The notes beneath the pieces were generated by a model. That model was not told where the DNA came from. It saw nothing but the letters and a program-made list of their open reading frames with translations, and did no database searches. Of a DNA stretch of 64,000 nucleotides, positions 7,958 through 15,950 are shown in pieces. The stretch is from Mesorhizobium loti R88b (lineage in GTDB: Bacteria; Pseudomonadota; Alphaproteobacteria; Rhizobiales; Rhizobiaceae). Position numbers and translations under genes: made by a program. The DNA is taken from assembly GCF_013170845.1 (NCBI RefSeq), contig NZ_CP033367.1, positions 2,357,001 through 2,421,000 of the forward strand. Direction: 5' to 3'. Position 1 is the first letter of the stretch. Every line of letters starts with the position of its first letter.

Positions 7958-9187
7958 CTAGACGCTGCCGGTCAGGCTGGCCGACAGCAGCAGCAATCCG
8001 AACAGGAAGACGAAGGCGGCGCCGCCGATCTCGACGATCGAATGGATGCGGTTGCCCATGCGGCCGTCGCCGGCGAAATACACCGCCCAGTTCTTGGCGG
8101 TCACCGCGAGTGTCGCCAGGGCCGAGACGGTGATGGCGGTGCCCAGCGACATGGCCAGCACCGACAGCAGGCCGCCGAGCCAGAGCCCGTTGAGCAGCGC
8201 GAAGCTCAGTACGATCAGCGCGCCGGAGCAGGGTCGGATGCCGACTGCGGCTACCGCCGACCAGGCGGTGCGCCAGTCGAAGCGATCACCCGACAGCAGC
8301 GCCGGATCAGGCGCATGCGAATGGCCGCAGGTTTCGCAGACTTCGTCCGCCGAATGGTCGTGATGCGCATGATCATGTGCGCCGTGATCATGTTGGTGAT
8401 CATGCACGCTGTGGTCGTGGTCATCGTGCGAATGATCATGCGCATGGTCGTGATGGTCGTGGACCTGCAGAGCGTGCGAGTGGGCATGCGCCGAGTGGTT
8501 GTGGGCCGCATGCGAATGCCCGGCGTGGGAATGCCCGGCGTGCGAATGGCCTGTATGGGAGTGACCGGCGTGAGAATGACCCGCATGGGCAGCCGACAGG
8601 CTGTAGGCGGGCGCCCTGCCGAACAGGCGCAGGATGGACGGGCCGAGCTTGCGCCACAGCAGCCAGGCTCCGAACAGGGTGACGAGGGCAAAGCTCATGA
8701 TCTCCATGAACCAGGCCGCGTCGGTCATCGAGATGGTGGTGCCGCGCAGGACGAAATAGGCGAGCAGCATGACCACGATCGCCGTCAGGCCCTGCAGCAG
8801 GGCCGAGACGAAAGACAACAGGATGCCGCGCCGCAGCGCCACTTCATTGGCCACCATATAGGATGAGATCACCGCCTTGCCGTGGCCGGGGCCGGCGGCA
8901 TGGAAAATGCCATAGGCGAAGGACAGGCCGATGAGGATCCAGATCTTGCTGCCATCCTGGCGCATCGCCTTCATGGCGCCGGCAAGAGCGCGGTAGAATT
9001 CCTGCTGCCGCAGATTGATCCACATCAGGATGTGGGCGAACGGACCGGTGGTCGGCGCCATGCCGTCATTGACGCCGATGCCGAGCGAGGACTGGGCGTG
9101 CGCGGCATTGGCGAAATGCATCGCGGCAAAGGCGAGGGCCAACAGGCCGAGTGCCAAACGCAGGGACGGTTTCGTCACCGGGGTCAT
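7958..9187 (-). CDS. Nickel/cobalt transporter, NicO/RcnA-type, with His-rich loop
   Basis: A 409-residue membrane protein with an N-terminal signal-like helix (about 10-31). The NicO signature HAAGPGHGK (96-104) lies in an early helix and GIRPCSGALIVLSFAL lies in a later one. Residues 201-280 are a cytoplasmic metal-binding loop with about 30 histidines, including repeated HAGHS units. The family exports or imports Ni2+/Co2+. The upstream gene overlaps it by 4 bp and encodes a DUF1007 protein, a common partner, so they form a metal-handling pair. Confidence 0.9.
   Translation of the reverse strand: MTPVTKPSLRLALGLLALAFAAMHFANAAHAQSSLGIGVNDGMAPTTGPFAHILMWINLRQQEFYRALAGAMKAMRQDGSKIWILIGLSFAYGIFHAAGPGHGKAVISSYMVANEVALRRGILLSFVSALLQGLTAIVVMLLAYFVLRGTTISMTDAAWFMEIMSFALVTLFGAWLLWRKLGPSILRLFGRAPAYSLSAAHAGHSHAGHSHTGHSHAGHSHAGHSHAAHNHSAHAHSHALQVHDHHDHAHDHSHDDHDHSVHDHQHDHGAHDHAHHDHSADEVCETCGHSHAPDPALLSGDRFDWRTAWSAVAAVGIRPCSGALIVLSFALLNGLWLGGLLSVLAMSLGTAITVSALATLAVTAKNWAVYFAGDGRMGNRIHSIVEIGGAAFVFLFGLLLLSASLTGSV
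8348..8587 (-). repeat. His-rich tandem repeat inside the Ni/Co transporter gene
   Basis: The first part encodes five HAGHS or HTGHS units, i.e. degenerate 15-bp repeats. It continues into mixed HDHDH-type repeats. The repeat is in frame and forms the metal-binding loop between membrane helices. Its length is expected to vary between strains by replication slippage. Confidence 0.75.
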
Positions 9188-9870
9188 CCTTCTGGCTGAC
9201 AGGTCAGTTCGAGCTTGGTGGCAAAGATCTTGCTCATGTCGGTGCCTGTCGGGTCATTGAAGAACGCGTCCGTCAGGGTCTTCTGGTTTTCCTTGATGGC
9301 TTCATCCGGGTCCGGACGGATCACCTTGCTGGTGCAATTCGACGGCAAGCCTTCGACCGTGATGTTGGAATCCTCGGTGAAGTCGATCGCCGTGTAGAAG
9401 GTCGGGTCATAGACGCCGATGTCGATCGTACCGGTCAGCTTGATCGGCACCTTGGGTTCGGACTCGAACAGGATGATCAGCTGGTCGTTGTCGAAATTGG
9501 CCATCAAATGAGGCGGAGGCGTCATCGTCACGTCCTTGCCATTTTGCGTGACGAGCTGGAAATAGTTGAACTCGGCCAGCGAGGCATGAACGGTGTCGGC
9601 GACATCCTTCAGCTCCTTGTCGTCAAGCTTCAGGTCGGAGTTCTTGTCGAACTCCATCATCACCGTACTCGAAAACAGGTCGTCGAAGCGCCAGAGATGG
9701 CGCAGCGCTTTCACACTTTGGTGATCCGGGGACAGGATCACGTCGAGCCGGGCCTCGGCGAAGACGTGTGGGTGCACGTAAGCCGGTCCAGTGACGGCAA
9801 AGACCGCCGCCAAGGCCGAAGCCAGCATGATTGCGTGCCGTTTCAGGTGCATTTCCGGTCGCGATTCCAT
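9184..9870 (-). CDS. DUF1007 family periplasmic protein
   Basis: A 228-residue protein with a signal peptide (ILASALAAV-type core, about 15-31) followed by HPHVFAEARLDVIL, the N-terminal signature of DUF1007. The mature part is a beta-rich periplasmic domain. The family is repeatedly encoded beside NicO/RcnA-type Ni/Co transporters and is annotated as an ABC-type periplasmic component. A direct role in metal delivery is inferred from that pairing. Its stop overlaps the transporter start by 4 bp. The ATG at 9870 or the internal Met (residue 7) could both serve as start. Confidence 0.85.
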   Translation of the reverse strand: MESRPEMHLKRHAIMLASALAAVFAVTGPAYVHPHVFAEARLDVILSPDHQSVKALRHLWRFDDLFSSTVMMEFDKNSDLKLDDKELKDVADTVHASLAEFNYFQLVTQNGKDVTMTPPPHLMANFDNDQLIILFESEPKVPIKLTGTIDIGVYDPTFYTAIDFTEDSNITVEGLPSNCTSKVIRPDPDEAIKENQKTLTDAFFNDPTGTDMSKIFATKLELTCQPEG

Positions 9871-9941
9871 CGGCCTCGGAGAGAGTGTCGAGAGTTACCA
9901 GAAAGGGGGCGAAATTGGGACCGGGACATGGTTGGAACAGG

Positions 9942-10841
9942 TCAAGCGACCTCGCGCGTCCTGAACCACTGCACCAGGAAGTCGACGAAAACACGGACCT
10001 TGGCCGGCAGATAGCGGCGGTGCGGGTAGACGGCGAAGATGCCGCCGCCGGACAGGATGCGGTCGTCGAGCGCCGTCACCAGCGCACCGCTCTTGAGATC
10101 GGGCGAGGCGATGAAGTCCGGCAGGATGCAAAATCCGAGTCCCGAGACGGCAGCAGCGCGCGCCGCCATCGGGCTGTTGACCTCGATCGGACCCGACACG
10201 GCGACGCTCAACTGATCGTTGTTGTCGCCCTTGAATGCCCAGTTGTTCAGCCCGCGGCCATTCGTGTCGACGATGCAGGGCATGTGGCCGAGATCCTGCG
10301 GCCGCGTCGGCATGCCGTGCTTGGCGATCAGTTCGGGAGAAGCGCAAAGCTTGATCGAGAATGGCGCCAGCCGCCTGGCGATCAGCGACGAATTCTCCAG
10401 CCGCGAGATGCGCACGGCGAGGTCGAAGCCTTCCTCGACCAGATCGACGAAGCGGTCGTCGAGCTGGATGTCGAGCACGATGTCTGGATATTGCTTGGCG
10501 AAGTCGATCAGCGACTGGCCGATCGGCGCGTCGGCAAAGGTGCGTGGCGCCGACAGCTTGATCCGGCCGCGCACGTCGCCGGAGGATTCGCGCACGGCAT
10601 CGGCCAGGCTGTCGACCTCGCGCACGATCTCCGAGGCGCGGCGGTAATAGGTGTGGCCGGCCTCGGTCATCGAGAATTGCCGCGTGGTGCGGTTGAGCAG
10701 CAGCGCGCCGAGTTCGTCCTCCAGTTCGCGCACATACTTTGACAGCAGCGCCTTGGAGCGGCCGATCTTGCGCGCCGCCGCCGAAAAGCCCTCGGCCTCG
10801 ACGACGTCGATGAAGGCGCGCATGCGGGTCAGTGTGTCCAT
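9942..10841 (-). CDS. LysR family transcriptional regulator
   Basis: A 299-residue LTTR of the AaeR/DmlR-like group. The N-terminal winged helix-turn-helix (MDTLTRMRAFIDVVEAEGFSAAARKIGRSKALLSKYV, about 1-37; only the key pattern is diagnostic) is followed by a substrate-binding domain from about residue 90. It starts 3 bp after the amidase stop, so the two are one transcript with the amidase first. The regulator may control the amidase operon, but its effector is unknown. Confidence 0.92.
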   Translation of the reverse strand: MDTLTRMRAFIDVVEAEGFSAAARKIGRSKALLSKYVRELEDELGALLLNRTTRQFSMTEAGHTYYRRASEIVREVDSLADAVRESSGDVRGRIKLSAPRTFADAPIGQSLIDFAKQYPDIVLDIQLDDRFVDLVEEGFDLAVRISRLENSSLIARRLAPFSIKLCASPELIAKHGMPTRPQDLGHMPCIVDTNGRGLNNWAFKGDNNDQLSVAVSGPIEVNSPMAARAAAVSGLGFCILPDFIASPDLKSGALVTALDDRILSGGGIFAVYPHRRYLPAKVRVFVDFLVQWFRTREVA

Positions 10842-10844
10842 GGT

Positions 10845-12038
10845 TCAGGCCTTTGCTGCGTCGAGAAGTTTTCGGCCGAGCCGTATCAGGGCAATGTCGC
10901 TGCCGGAAGGGCCAAGCAGCGACAGGCCGAACGGTGCGCCGGCGACCGAACCGATGGGCAAGGTGATCTGTGGAAAGCCGGAGAGCCCGGCCAGGCACAG
11001 GAGGTGCAGGGCCCGTTCGCGATAGGCCTGGAACTGCTCCGGCGTCGAGTCGACATAGGGCGCCGGGCCCGGCACCGTCGGCAGGACAAGGAAGCCGTCT
11101 TTGCCGAGCAGGGCGCCGAGTTCGCCGCGAAAGGTCAGCCTGCGTACTTTCTCGGCCTGCGCCGTGCGGTCATCGACGGCACGGCCAAAGCCGAAACGCT
11201 CCTCGACGCCGGGGCCAAGGTCGCGCTCGCCAGTGGTGATCCATTCGCCATGCACGGCCCAGGCTTCCCTGGCCTGCAGCCGGCGAAAGCACCAGTAGAG
11301 TTCATCAGGTGTCGAACTTAAGCGTGTCGTCGGTATCGCCGGCGCGCCGAAAACCGTGCTTGCCAGGGCCTTCATCCCGGCATATTCGGCGAGCGCCGGA
11401 CGGGCGACCATCTCGTCCAGCCAGCCGAGCGTCAGCGGGCGGTCCAACGGGTGGTGATGCGGGTCGCGGCCAAGCAGCAGCTTGCCGACGGTCTCGTAGG
11501 TCTCGATGTCGTCGGCGAACCAGCCGAACGTGTCGAAGCTCGGCGCCAGCTTCATGACGCCATCAAGGGAAATACGGCCATGCGTGGTGCGCAGCCCGAT
11601 CAACCCGCAAAAACTCGCCGGCGCGCGGATCGAGCCGCCGGTGTCGGAGCCGGTGGCGATATGGGCCAATCGGCCCGCGACCGCCGCCGCGGATCCGGAA
11701 GACGAGCCGCCGGTGACGCGGTCGGGTGCTGCCGGGTTCACCGGAAATGGAAAATGCGCGTTCTGGCCGAACAGCGCGAAGGCAAGCTCGTCGGTCTGTG
11801 TCTTGCCGATGAAGCGCGCGCCGGCATCGAGAATCATCTGCACGGCCGGTGCGGTACGCGAGGCGGCATGGCTTTCGGCGAATTTCTGCAAATTGCCGCA
11901 GCCGGTGCGGTAGCCGGCAACGTCATAGATGTCCTTGACGGCCAGGCGCAGGCCGGCGAGCGGGCCGAGCTCGGCATGGGCCACCGGCATCTGGCGAAGA
12001 TCGAGAAAGGCATTGAAGGGGCCGTGCGTGCCTGTCAT
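10845..12038 (-). CDS. Amidase (amidase signature family)
   Basis: A 397-residue amidase with the Ser-cisSer-Lys triad: Lys35 in LAVKDIYD, the cis-serine in GGSSSGSAA (110-118), and nucleophile Ser136 in SDTGGSIRAP. The open frame extends upstream to 12317, but those 93 residues do not look like amidase and would overlap the leader region. The ATG at 12038 fits the usual N-terminus (FLDLRQMPV...GPLAGLRLAVKD). The substrate is not predictable. It is followed by a LysR gene 3 bp downstream. Confidence 0.87.
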   Translation of the reverse strand: MTGTHGPFNAFLDLRQMPVAHAELGPLAGLRLAVKDIYDVAGYRTGCGNLQKFAESHAASRTAPAVQMILDAGARFIGKTQTDELAFALFGQNAHFPFPVNPAAPDRVTGGSSSGSAAAVAGRLAHIATGSDTGGSIRAPASFCGLIGLRTTHGRISLDGVMKLAPSFDTFGWFADDIETYETVGKLLLGRDPHHHPLDRPLTLGWLDEMVARPALAEYAGMKALASTVFGAPAIPTTRLSSTPDELYWCFRRLQAREAWAVHGEWITTGERDLGPGVEERFGFGRAVDDRTAQAEKVRRLTFRGELGALLGKDGFLVLPTVPGPAPYVDSTPEQFQAYRERALHLLCLAGLSGFPQITLPIGSVAGAPFGLSLLGPSGSDIALIRLGRKLLDAAKA

Positions 12039-12238
12039 CGTTCGATATCCGGATACGGTTACGCCTACATTGTTCGATGCCAGAAATTTTACAACCGGAG
12101 ATACGATTTTTATTGATTGTGACGGCAACCAGCCATATATCGCGCTTGCCCAAAGTCGCACGTGCCTGTGGGTGTCCGCCGATCCTCGAATGGTGAGGGA
12201 AATCGGTAAGGTAACTGGAGCCAACCCCTCCAGTCGGT

Positions 12239-12579
12239 CTAGCGGCCAACCGCCAGCCCGAGGACACCTTGAAGCAACGACGGTGCGGGCCTTTCTGGTT
12301 CTCTTCCGGTTGTCCAAAGACCGGGGTTACTAAAGAGGCACACCTTCATTGCCGGCAGTGCGGAACGGGGTTCTCCCAATCCAAGCCAAGGCAGACAAAG
12401 CGAACCGAAGCCGGGCAAGGCCAAGGTTCATCGCCGCGAGACGGCGCTTCATGGTTCCGGGGTCTCCACCGGCTGGTTCCATGGATTTCCGTCCCGCCTT
12501 TGTTTGACCGCGTGTTCGCGAGGCCGACAGCCCGCGTACGCACCCTTGTGCGCGCCGAAAGGCGTGTTGGAGAATTCCG
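12239..12579 (+). ncRNA. Long structured 5' leader of ornithine decarboxylase, candidate speF RNA motif
   Basis: The 541-bp gap between the amidase start and the decarboxylase holds no convincing gene. Its right part is GC-rich and has several local inverted repeats, for example CCGG...CCGG near 12309-12327, a CATTGCCGGCAGTG near-palindrome near 12348-12361, and GCCG-loop-CGGC near 12433. A conserved leader called the speF motif is known upstream of this gene in alphaproteobacteria. I infer that this is it from position and structure, not from a model match. In 12039-12238 I see only an AT-richer possible promoter area. Confidence 0.45.
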
Positions 12580-13713
12580 ATGGCTACACAGCGCATCCTC
12601 GACTTCCTCGCCACCCGACGTCCGTCCGGCCCCTGCCTCGTCGTCGACCTCGATGTCGTGCGCGACAATTTCCGCGCCTTCGAGAAGGCGCTGCCCGATT
12701 CCAAGATCTACTATGCGGTGAAAGCAAACCCGGCGCCGGAAATCCTGCGCCTGCTTGCTGCGATGGGCTCGTCCTTCGACACCGCTTCCGTTGCCGAAGT
12801 CGAGATGGCGATGGACGCCGGTGCGCCGGCGGACCGCATCTCCTTCGGCAACACCATCAAGAAGGAGCGTGACATCGCACGCGCCTACCAGCTCGGCATC
12901 CGGCTGTTCGCGGTCGATTGCGTCGAAGAGGTCGACAAGATCGCCCGCGTCGCTCCCGGTGCGCGTGTGTTCTGCCGCGTGCTGACCGACGGTGAAGGCG
13001 CCGAATGGCCGCTGTCGCGCAAGTTCGGCTGCGTGCCTGACATGGCCGTCGACGTGCTGCGCCATGCCAAGGGCCTCGGCCTCGATGCCTATGGCGTGTC
13101 GTTCCATGTCGGCTCGCAGCAGACCGACCTGACCGCTTGGGACCGTGCGCTGGCCGACGCCAAGAAGGTGTTTTCGACGCTGGCCGACGAAGGCATCGTC
13201 TTGAAGATGGTCAATATGGGCGGCGGTTTCCCGACGCGCTACCTGCGCGATGTGCCAGCGGCGCAGGCCTATGGCCAGGCGATCTTCTCGGCGCTGCGCA
13301 AGCATTTCGGCAATGCCATTCCGGAAACCATCATCGAGCCGGGTCGTGGCATGGTCGGCAATGCCGGCGTTATCAAGTCGGAAGTCGTGCTGATCTCGAA
13401 GAAGGCCGCCAACGACAATGTGCGCTGGGTGTTCCTCGACATCGGCAAGTTCGGCGGCCTGGCCGAGACGATGGACGAGGCGATCCGCTATCCGCTCGTC
13501 ACCCGCCATGACGGCACAGAGACCGCGCCTTGCGTGCTCGCCGGCCCGACCTGCGATTCGGCCGATGTGATGTACGAGAAGACGCCATATCCGCTGCCCT
13601 TGTCGCTGACCATCGGCGACGAGGTGCTGATCGAAGGCACCGGCGCCTACACGACCACCTACTCGGCGGTCGCGTTCAACGGCTTCGAGCCTCTGCGATC
13701 CTACGTGATCTGA
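12580..13713 (+). CDS. Ornithine decarboxylase (fold type III, PLP-dependent)
   Basis: A 377-residue alanine-racemase-fold decarboxylase. The PLP lysine is Lys48 in YYAVKAN. Other landmarks are His176 in FHVGSQ, the glycine loop MGGGFPTR (213-220), EPGRG (253-257), and the catalytic cysteine Cys325 in GPTCDSADV. This eukaryote-like type makes putrescine from ornithine, feeding polyamine and, in rhizobia, homospermidine synthesis. A GGAG ribosome site precedes the ATG. The long leader and two 3' hairpins suggest post-transcriptional control. In alphaproteobacteria the gene is often called speF or odc. Confidence 0.93.
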   Translation: MATQRILDFLATRRPSGPCLVVDLDVVRDNFRAFEKALPDSKIYYAVKANPAPEILRLLAAMGSSFDTASVAEVEMAMDAGAPADRISFGNTIKKERDIARAYQLGIRLFAVDCVEEVDKIARVAPGARVFCRVLTDGEGAEWPLSRKFGCVPDMAVDVLRHAKGLGLDAYGVSFHVGSQQTDLTAWDRALADAKKVFSTLADEGIVLKMVNMGGGFPTRYLRDVPAAQAYGQAIFSALRKHFGNAIPETIIEPGRGMVGNAGVIKSEVVLISKKAANDNVRWVFLDIGKFGGLAETMDEAIRYPLVTRHDGTETAPCVLAGPTCDSADVMYEKTPYPLPLSLTIGDEVLIEGTGAYTTTYSAVAFNGFEPLRSYVI

Positions 13714-13767
13714 CGGTTCGAAAGAACCGATCAGATCATCCCAGGTGGGCGTCAGTCGCCCACTTGG
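13707..13767 (+). terminator. Two tandem hairpins at the 3' end of the decarboxylase gene
   Basis: The first hairpin (13707-13737) overlaps the stop codon: a long stem with a GAAA tetraloop and one bulged base. The second (13741-13767) pairs CCAGGTGGGCG with CGCCCACTTGG around a 5-nt loop. Neither is followed by a T run, so they may protect the 3' end or act with Rho rather than terminate alone. Confidence 0.4.
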
Positions 13768-13809
13768 GCTCGCCTGTGGAACAAGCTCCGCTCGTGAAGG
13801 ATCGCGGAA

Positions 13810-14379
13810 ATGGAAATGTCAGTTGAAATCGTAGCTCAGGCGCCGGCCTTCATGATGGTCGCCGAAACCGTTGCCGACGTCACGGCGCGCGAAGCCTTGC
13901 TCGATCGTGCCATGGGGCCGAAGCGCAAGACCAAATCGTCGGAGAAGCTGCGGCGTGGCCGCCGGCCCTCGGAAGGCCTGGCCTTTGTCGCACGCGATGC
14001 ATCGGGTGGCGTGGCCGGCACGGTGCGGCTCTGGGACGTCAGGCTGGGCGAGGGCGGCCCGGCAGCGCTGCTGCTTGGCCCGCTTGCCGTCGATCCGTCG
14101 CTCAAGAATGCAGGCATCGGCTCGGCGCTGATGCGCTACGCCATCTCGGAAGCCGCGCGTCTCGGTCACGCGGCCATCCTGCTGGTTGGCGATGCGCCCT
14201 ATTACGGCCGCTTCGGCTTCTCGGCCGCCATGACCGGTTCGCTGGCCATGCCGGGGCCATATGAGCGGCACCGCCTGCTGGCGCTGGAACTGGTGGACGG
14301 CGCGCTTGATGGCGTGCACGGCACGTTGAAGGCTTCAGGCCGCAAGCTGAAGACACAGGCGCGTACGCTGGCCGCCTGA
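13810..14379 (+). CDS. GNAT family N-acetyltransferase
   Basis: A 189-residue acetyltransferase of the COG3153 (YhbS-like) type. It shows LLGPLAVDPSLKNAGIGSALMRYAI (acetyl-CoA pyrophosphate loop N-A-G-I-G), AILLVGDAPYYGRFGFS, and a C-terminal PGPYERHRLLALEL segment. The substrate is unknown. AAGGA lies eight bases before the ATG at 13810. It follows the decarboxylase by 96 bp and ends just before a strong bidirectional terminator. Confidence 0.88.
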   Translation: MEMSVEIVAQAPAFMMVAETVADVTAREALLDRAMGPKRKTKSSEKLRRGRRPSEGLAFVARDASGGVAGTVRLWDVRLGEGGPAALLLGPLAVDPSLKNAGIGSALMRYAISEAARLGHAAILLVGDAPYYGRFGFSAAMTGSLAMPGPYERHRLLALELVDGALDGVHGTLKASGRKLKTQARTLAA

Positions 14380-14401
14380 AACCCCTATTGCCGTTCAAAT
14401 G

Positions 14402-14433
14402 AAAACGCCGCCCCGAAAAAGCGGCGTTTTTTG
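14402..14433. terminator. Bidirectional rho-independent terminator
   Basis: A perfect 10-bp stem AAAACGCCGC / GCGGCGTTTT with a 9-nt loop. T runs are on both strands because the A4 and T4 ends are part of the stem. It serves the convergent GNAT and SCP2 genes. Confidence 0.88.
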
Positions 14434-14452
14434 TAACATCCGGGCGGGCTGC

Positions 14453-14737
14453 TCAGCCGATCAACTGGCTGAGCGCCATGGCCACCGTCATGTCGCCTTC
14501 GACTTTGATCTTGCCGGTCATGAACGCCATCGTCGGGTTCAGGTCGCCAGCGATCAGCGAGTCGAGATCGTCGAGCGAAAGCTTGATGGTGCAGTCGGTG
14601 GGGGCGTCGGTATTCGAGACGCTTGCGCCGTCGATGACGATGACGCCGTCGCTGCCGGTGTCGAATTTCACGGAACGATCGAAACCGCTGCTGGCCACAC
14701 GCGACTTGATCTTCTCGGCAATCTCCTGAACGCTCAC
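14453..14737 (-). CDS. SCP2 sterol-binding domain protein
   Basis: A 94-residue single-domain SCP2-like protein. The fold is indicated by FDTGSDGVIVIDG, TDCTIKLSLDDLDSLIAGDLNPTMAFMTGKIKVEGDM and the closing MALSQLI helix. These small proteins bind acyl-CoA or other lipids and are usually encoded near fatty-acid degradation genes. A palindromic element resembling a MerR-type (LiuR-like) operator overlaps its likely promoter 118 bp upstream, which agrees with a role in lipid or branched-chain acyl metabolism. Confidence 0.88.
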   Translation of the reverse strand: MSVQEIAEKIKSRVASSGFDRSVKFDTGSDGVIVIDGASVSNTDAPTDCTIKLSLDDLDSLIAGDLNPTMAFMTGKIKVEGDMTVAMALSQLIG

Positions 14738-14841
14738 GCTGTTCTCCTGGTTTGTTGCATCTTCTGGTTATTATATCCGGCGGGCTACGGCGCTTCGATC
14801 CTGTCGAAGCCCATGCCGCATGGCGATCACGGTCGCTTCCG

Positions 14842-14872
14842 CATATAGCTTTGGGTTGACGTTTACGTCAAC
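14842..14872 (-). promoter_or_regulatory. Promoter with overlapping palindrome (MerR/LiuR-like operator)
   Basis: On the minus strand a -35-like TTGACG (14871-14866) and a -10-like TATATG (14847-14842) are separated by 18 bp, slightly long as in MerR-controlled promoters. The -35 is one arm of a perfect inverted repeat, GTTGACG / CGTCAAC with a 4-bp centre (14855-14872). The only downstream gene on that strand is the SCP2 gene. Confidence 0.5.
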
Positions 14873-14951
14873 GCGAATCCTGGAAGCTGGTTCCTATCGT
14901 CGCACCGGGGCGACCTGCGGGATCACCGGTGCCGGGTGGGTGCGGGTTGGT

Positions 14952-15482
14952 TCAATGCGCGCTGACTGGCTTTGCCGTCTCAGGCGTCTCGGGCGCCTTC
15001 GGGCTGGAATCCTGCCGGCGGCGCAACCAGTTGTCGCGGATCTCGTCCTTGCTCAGGAAATTGATCTGGTCGACCAGAACCTCATGCACAAGGGTTGCGC
15101 CGACGCGGGTGTTAATGGTGTCGCGGATCGCGGCGCGAAAGGCATCGAGGTCGATCGCCCCCTTCTTGCTGAAGTCGATCTGGGGATTGGAATAGAGATA
15201 GGTGTAGACCTGATCGGTGATCAGCGCCTCGGCCGGGATCGACAGTTTCTTTATCTGCTCCGGCTCGACGGTGTAGACCAGCTTGGCCAGGAAGTAGCCG
15301 TTGATCCCGGAATCGCGGATCAGAGGCACCGAAATGATATCGGTCTTGACGTAATCCAGCCCACCCAGCATCGGCTTGGGTTTCTCGCCGACACCGCGTT
15401 CGCCTGCGGCCTGGAATGAATAGAAGACCGCGCCTAGCGTGGCGGCGCAGACCCAGATCGCGATGGCGATGACCTTGATCAC
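14952..15482 (-). CDS. Membrane-anchored protein of the flagellar cluster, FliL-like topology
   Basis: A 176-residue protein with one N-terminal membrane helix (about 3-22) and a periplasmic domain (about 35-160). The stretch NGYFLAKLVYTVEPEQIKKL and the phasing around DAFRAAIRDTIN...LVHEVLVDQINFL recall the FliL/stomatin-like fold, although this is not the fliL of the cluster (53287-53793). It lies 29 bp downstream of the FlgN-like gene and is probably the last gene of that operon. GTG start. Function unknown; a motor-associated role is an inference. Confidence 0.6.
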   Translation of the reverse strand: MIKVIAIAIWVCAATLGAVFYSFQAAGERGVGEKPKPMLGGLDYVKTDIISVPLIRDSGINGYFLAKLVYTVEPEQIKKLSIPAEALITDQVYTYLYSNPQIDFSKKGAIDLDAFRAAIRDTINTRVGATLVHEVLVDQINFLSKDEIRDNWLRRRQDSSPKAPETPETAKPVSAH

Positions 15483-15511
15483 AGAGATATCGAGCGTTGG
15501 ATCATCTGCGG

Positions 15512-15937
15512 CTAGCCTTGCGCCCGGCCGAACTCGCCGGCGGAGTAGGTGCCGTCGGTTTCGGCGCGCTGGATGGCGCTGCGCAGCAGATTGGCGACTT
15601 CATTGACGGCGCTCAGATGCGCCAGGATGGCAGCCTCGTTCTTCGCCAGCTTCTGGCGCAGCCGGGTCAGGCCTTCGCGGTGCTGCTCGACGAACTCGGC
15701 TTCGGCACCGCCCTTCATGGCGCGGTTCAATTCATAGAGATACCTGCTCTTGCGGGCGTTCGACGCCTTGAGGTCGTAGCTGGTGTCGTTGCGGATCCCG
15801 GCGGTCTCTTCCTCGACCACCTCCTCGATGCGGCCGATGATGGCGGCGAGGTTGCCCGGCCGCGCGAACTGGATCGGTGTTTCCGATTCCGTCGTGCGTG
15901 CCGGCAGGTTGGGTGTGAATTCCGAATTGTCGGCCAT
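15512..15937 (-). CDS. FlgN-like flagellar protein
   Basis: A 141-residue, mostly helical, charged protein. LAAIIGRIEEVVEEETAGIRNDTSYDLKASNARKSRYLYELNR-type amphipathic helices match the FlgN chaperone family, which escorts the hook-filament junction proteins FlgK and FlgL to the export gate. The family is divergent, so the call rests on helical content, size and its place 13 bp after flgJ. A GGGAAA ribosome site precedes the ATG. Confidence 0.6.
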   Translation of the reverse strand: MADNSEFTPNLPARTTESETPIQFARPGNLAAIIGRIEEVVEEETAGIRNDTSYDLKASNARKSRYLYELNRAMKGGAEAEFVEQHREGLTRLRQKLAKNEAAILAHLSAVNEVANLLRSAIQRAETDGTYSAGEFGRAQG

Positions 15938-15950
15938 GGCGTTTCCCAGT

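Noticed and set aside
12039..12317. N-terminal extension of the amidase frame
   Set aside because: The extra 93 residues do not resemble amidases, lack a ribosome site, and overlap the decarboxylase leader region.
13741..13767. Classical rho-independent terminator after the decarboxylase
   Set aside because: The stem is good but there is no T run, so it is recorded only as a low-confidence 3' hairpin.
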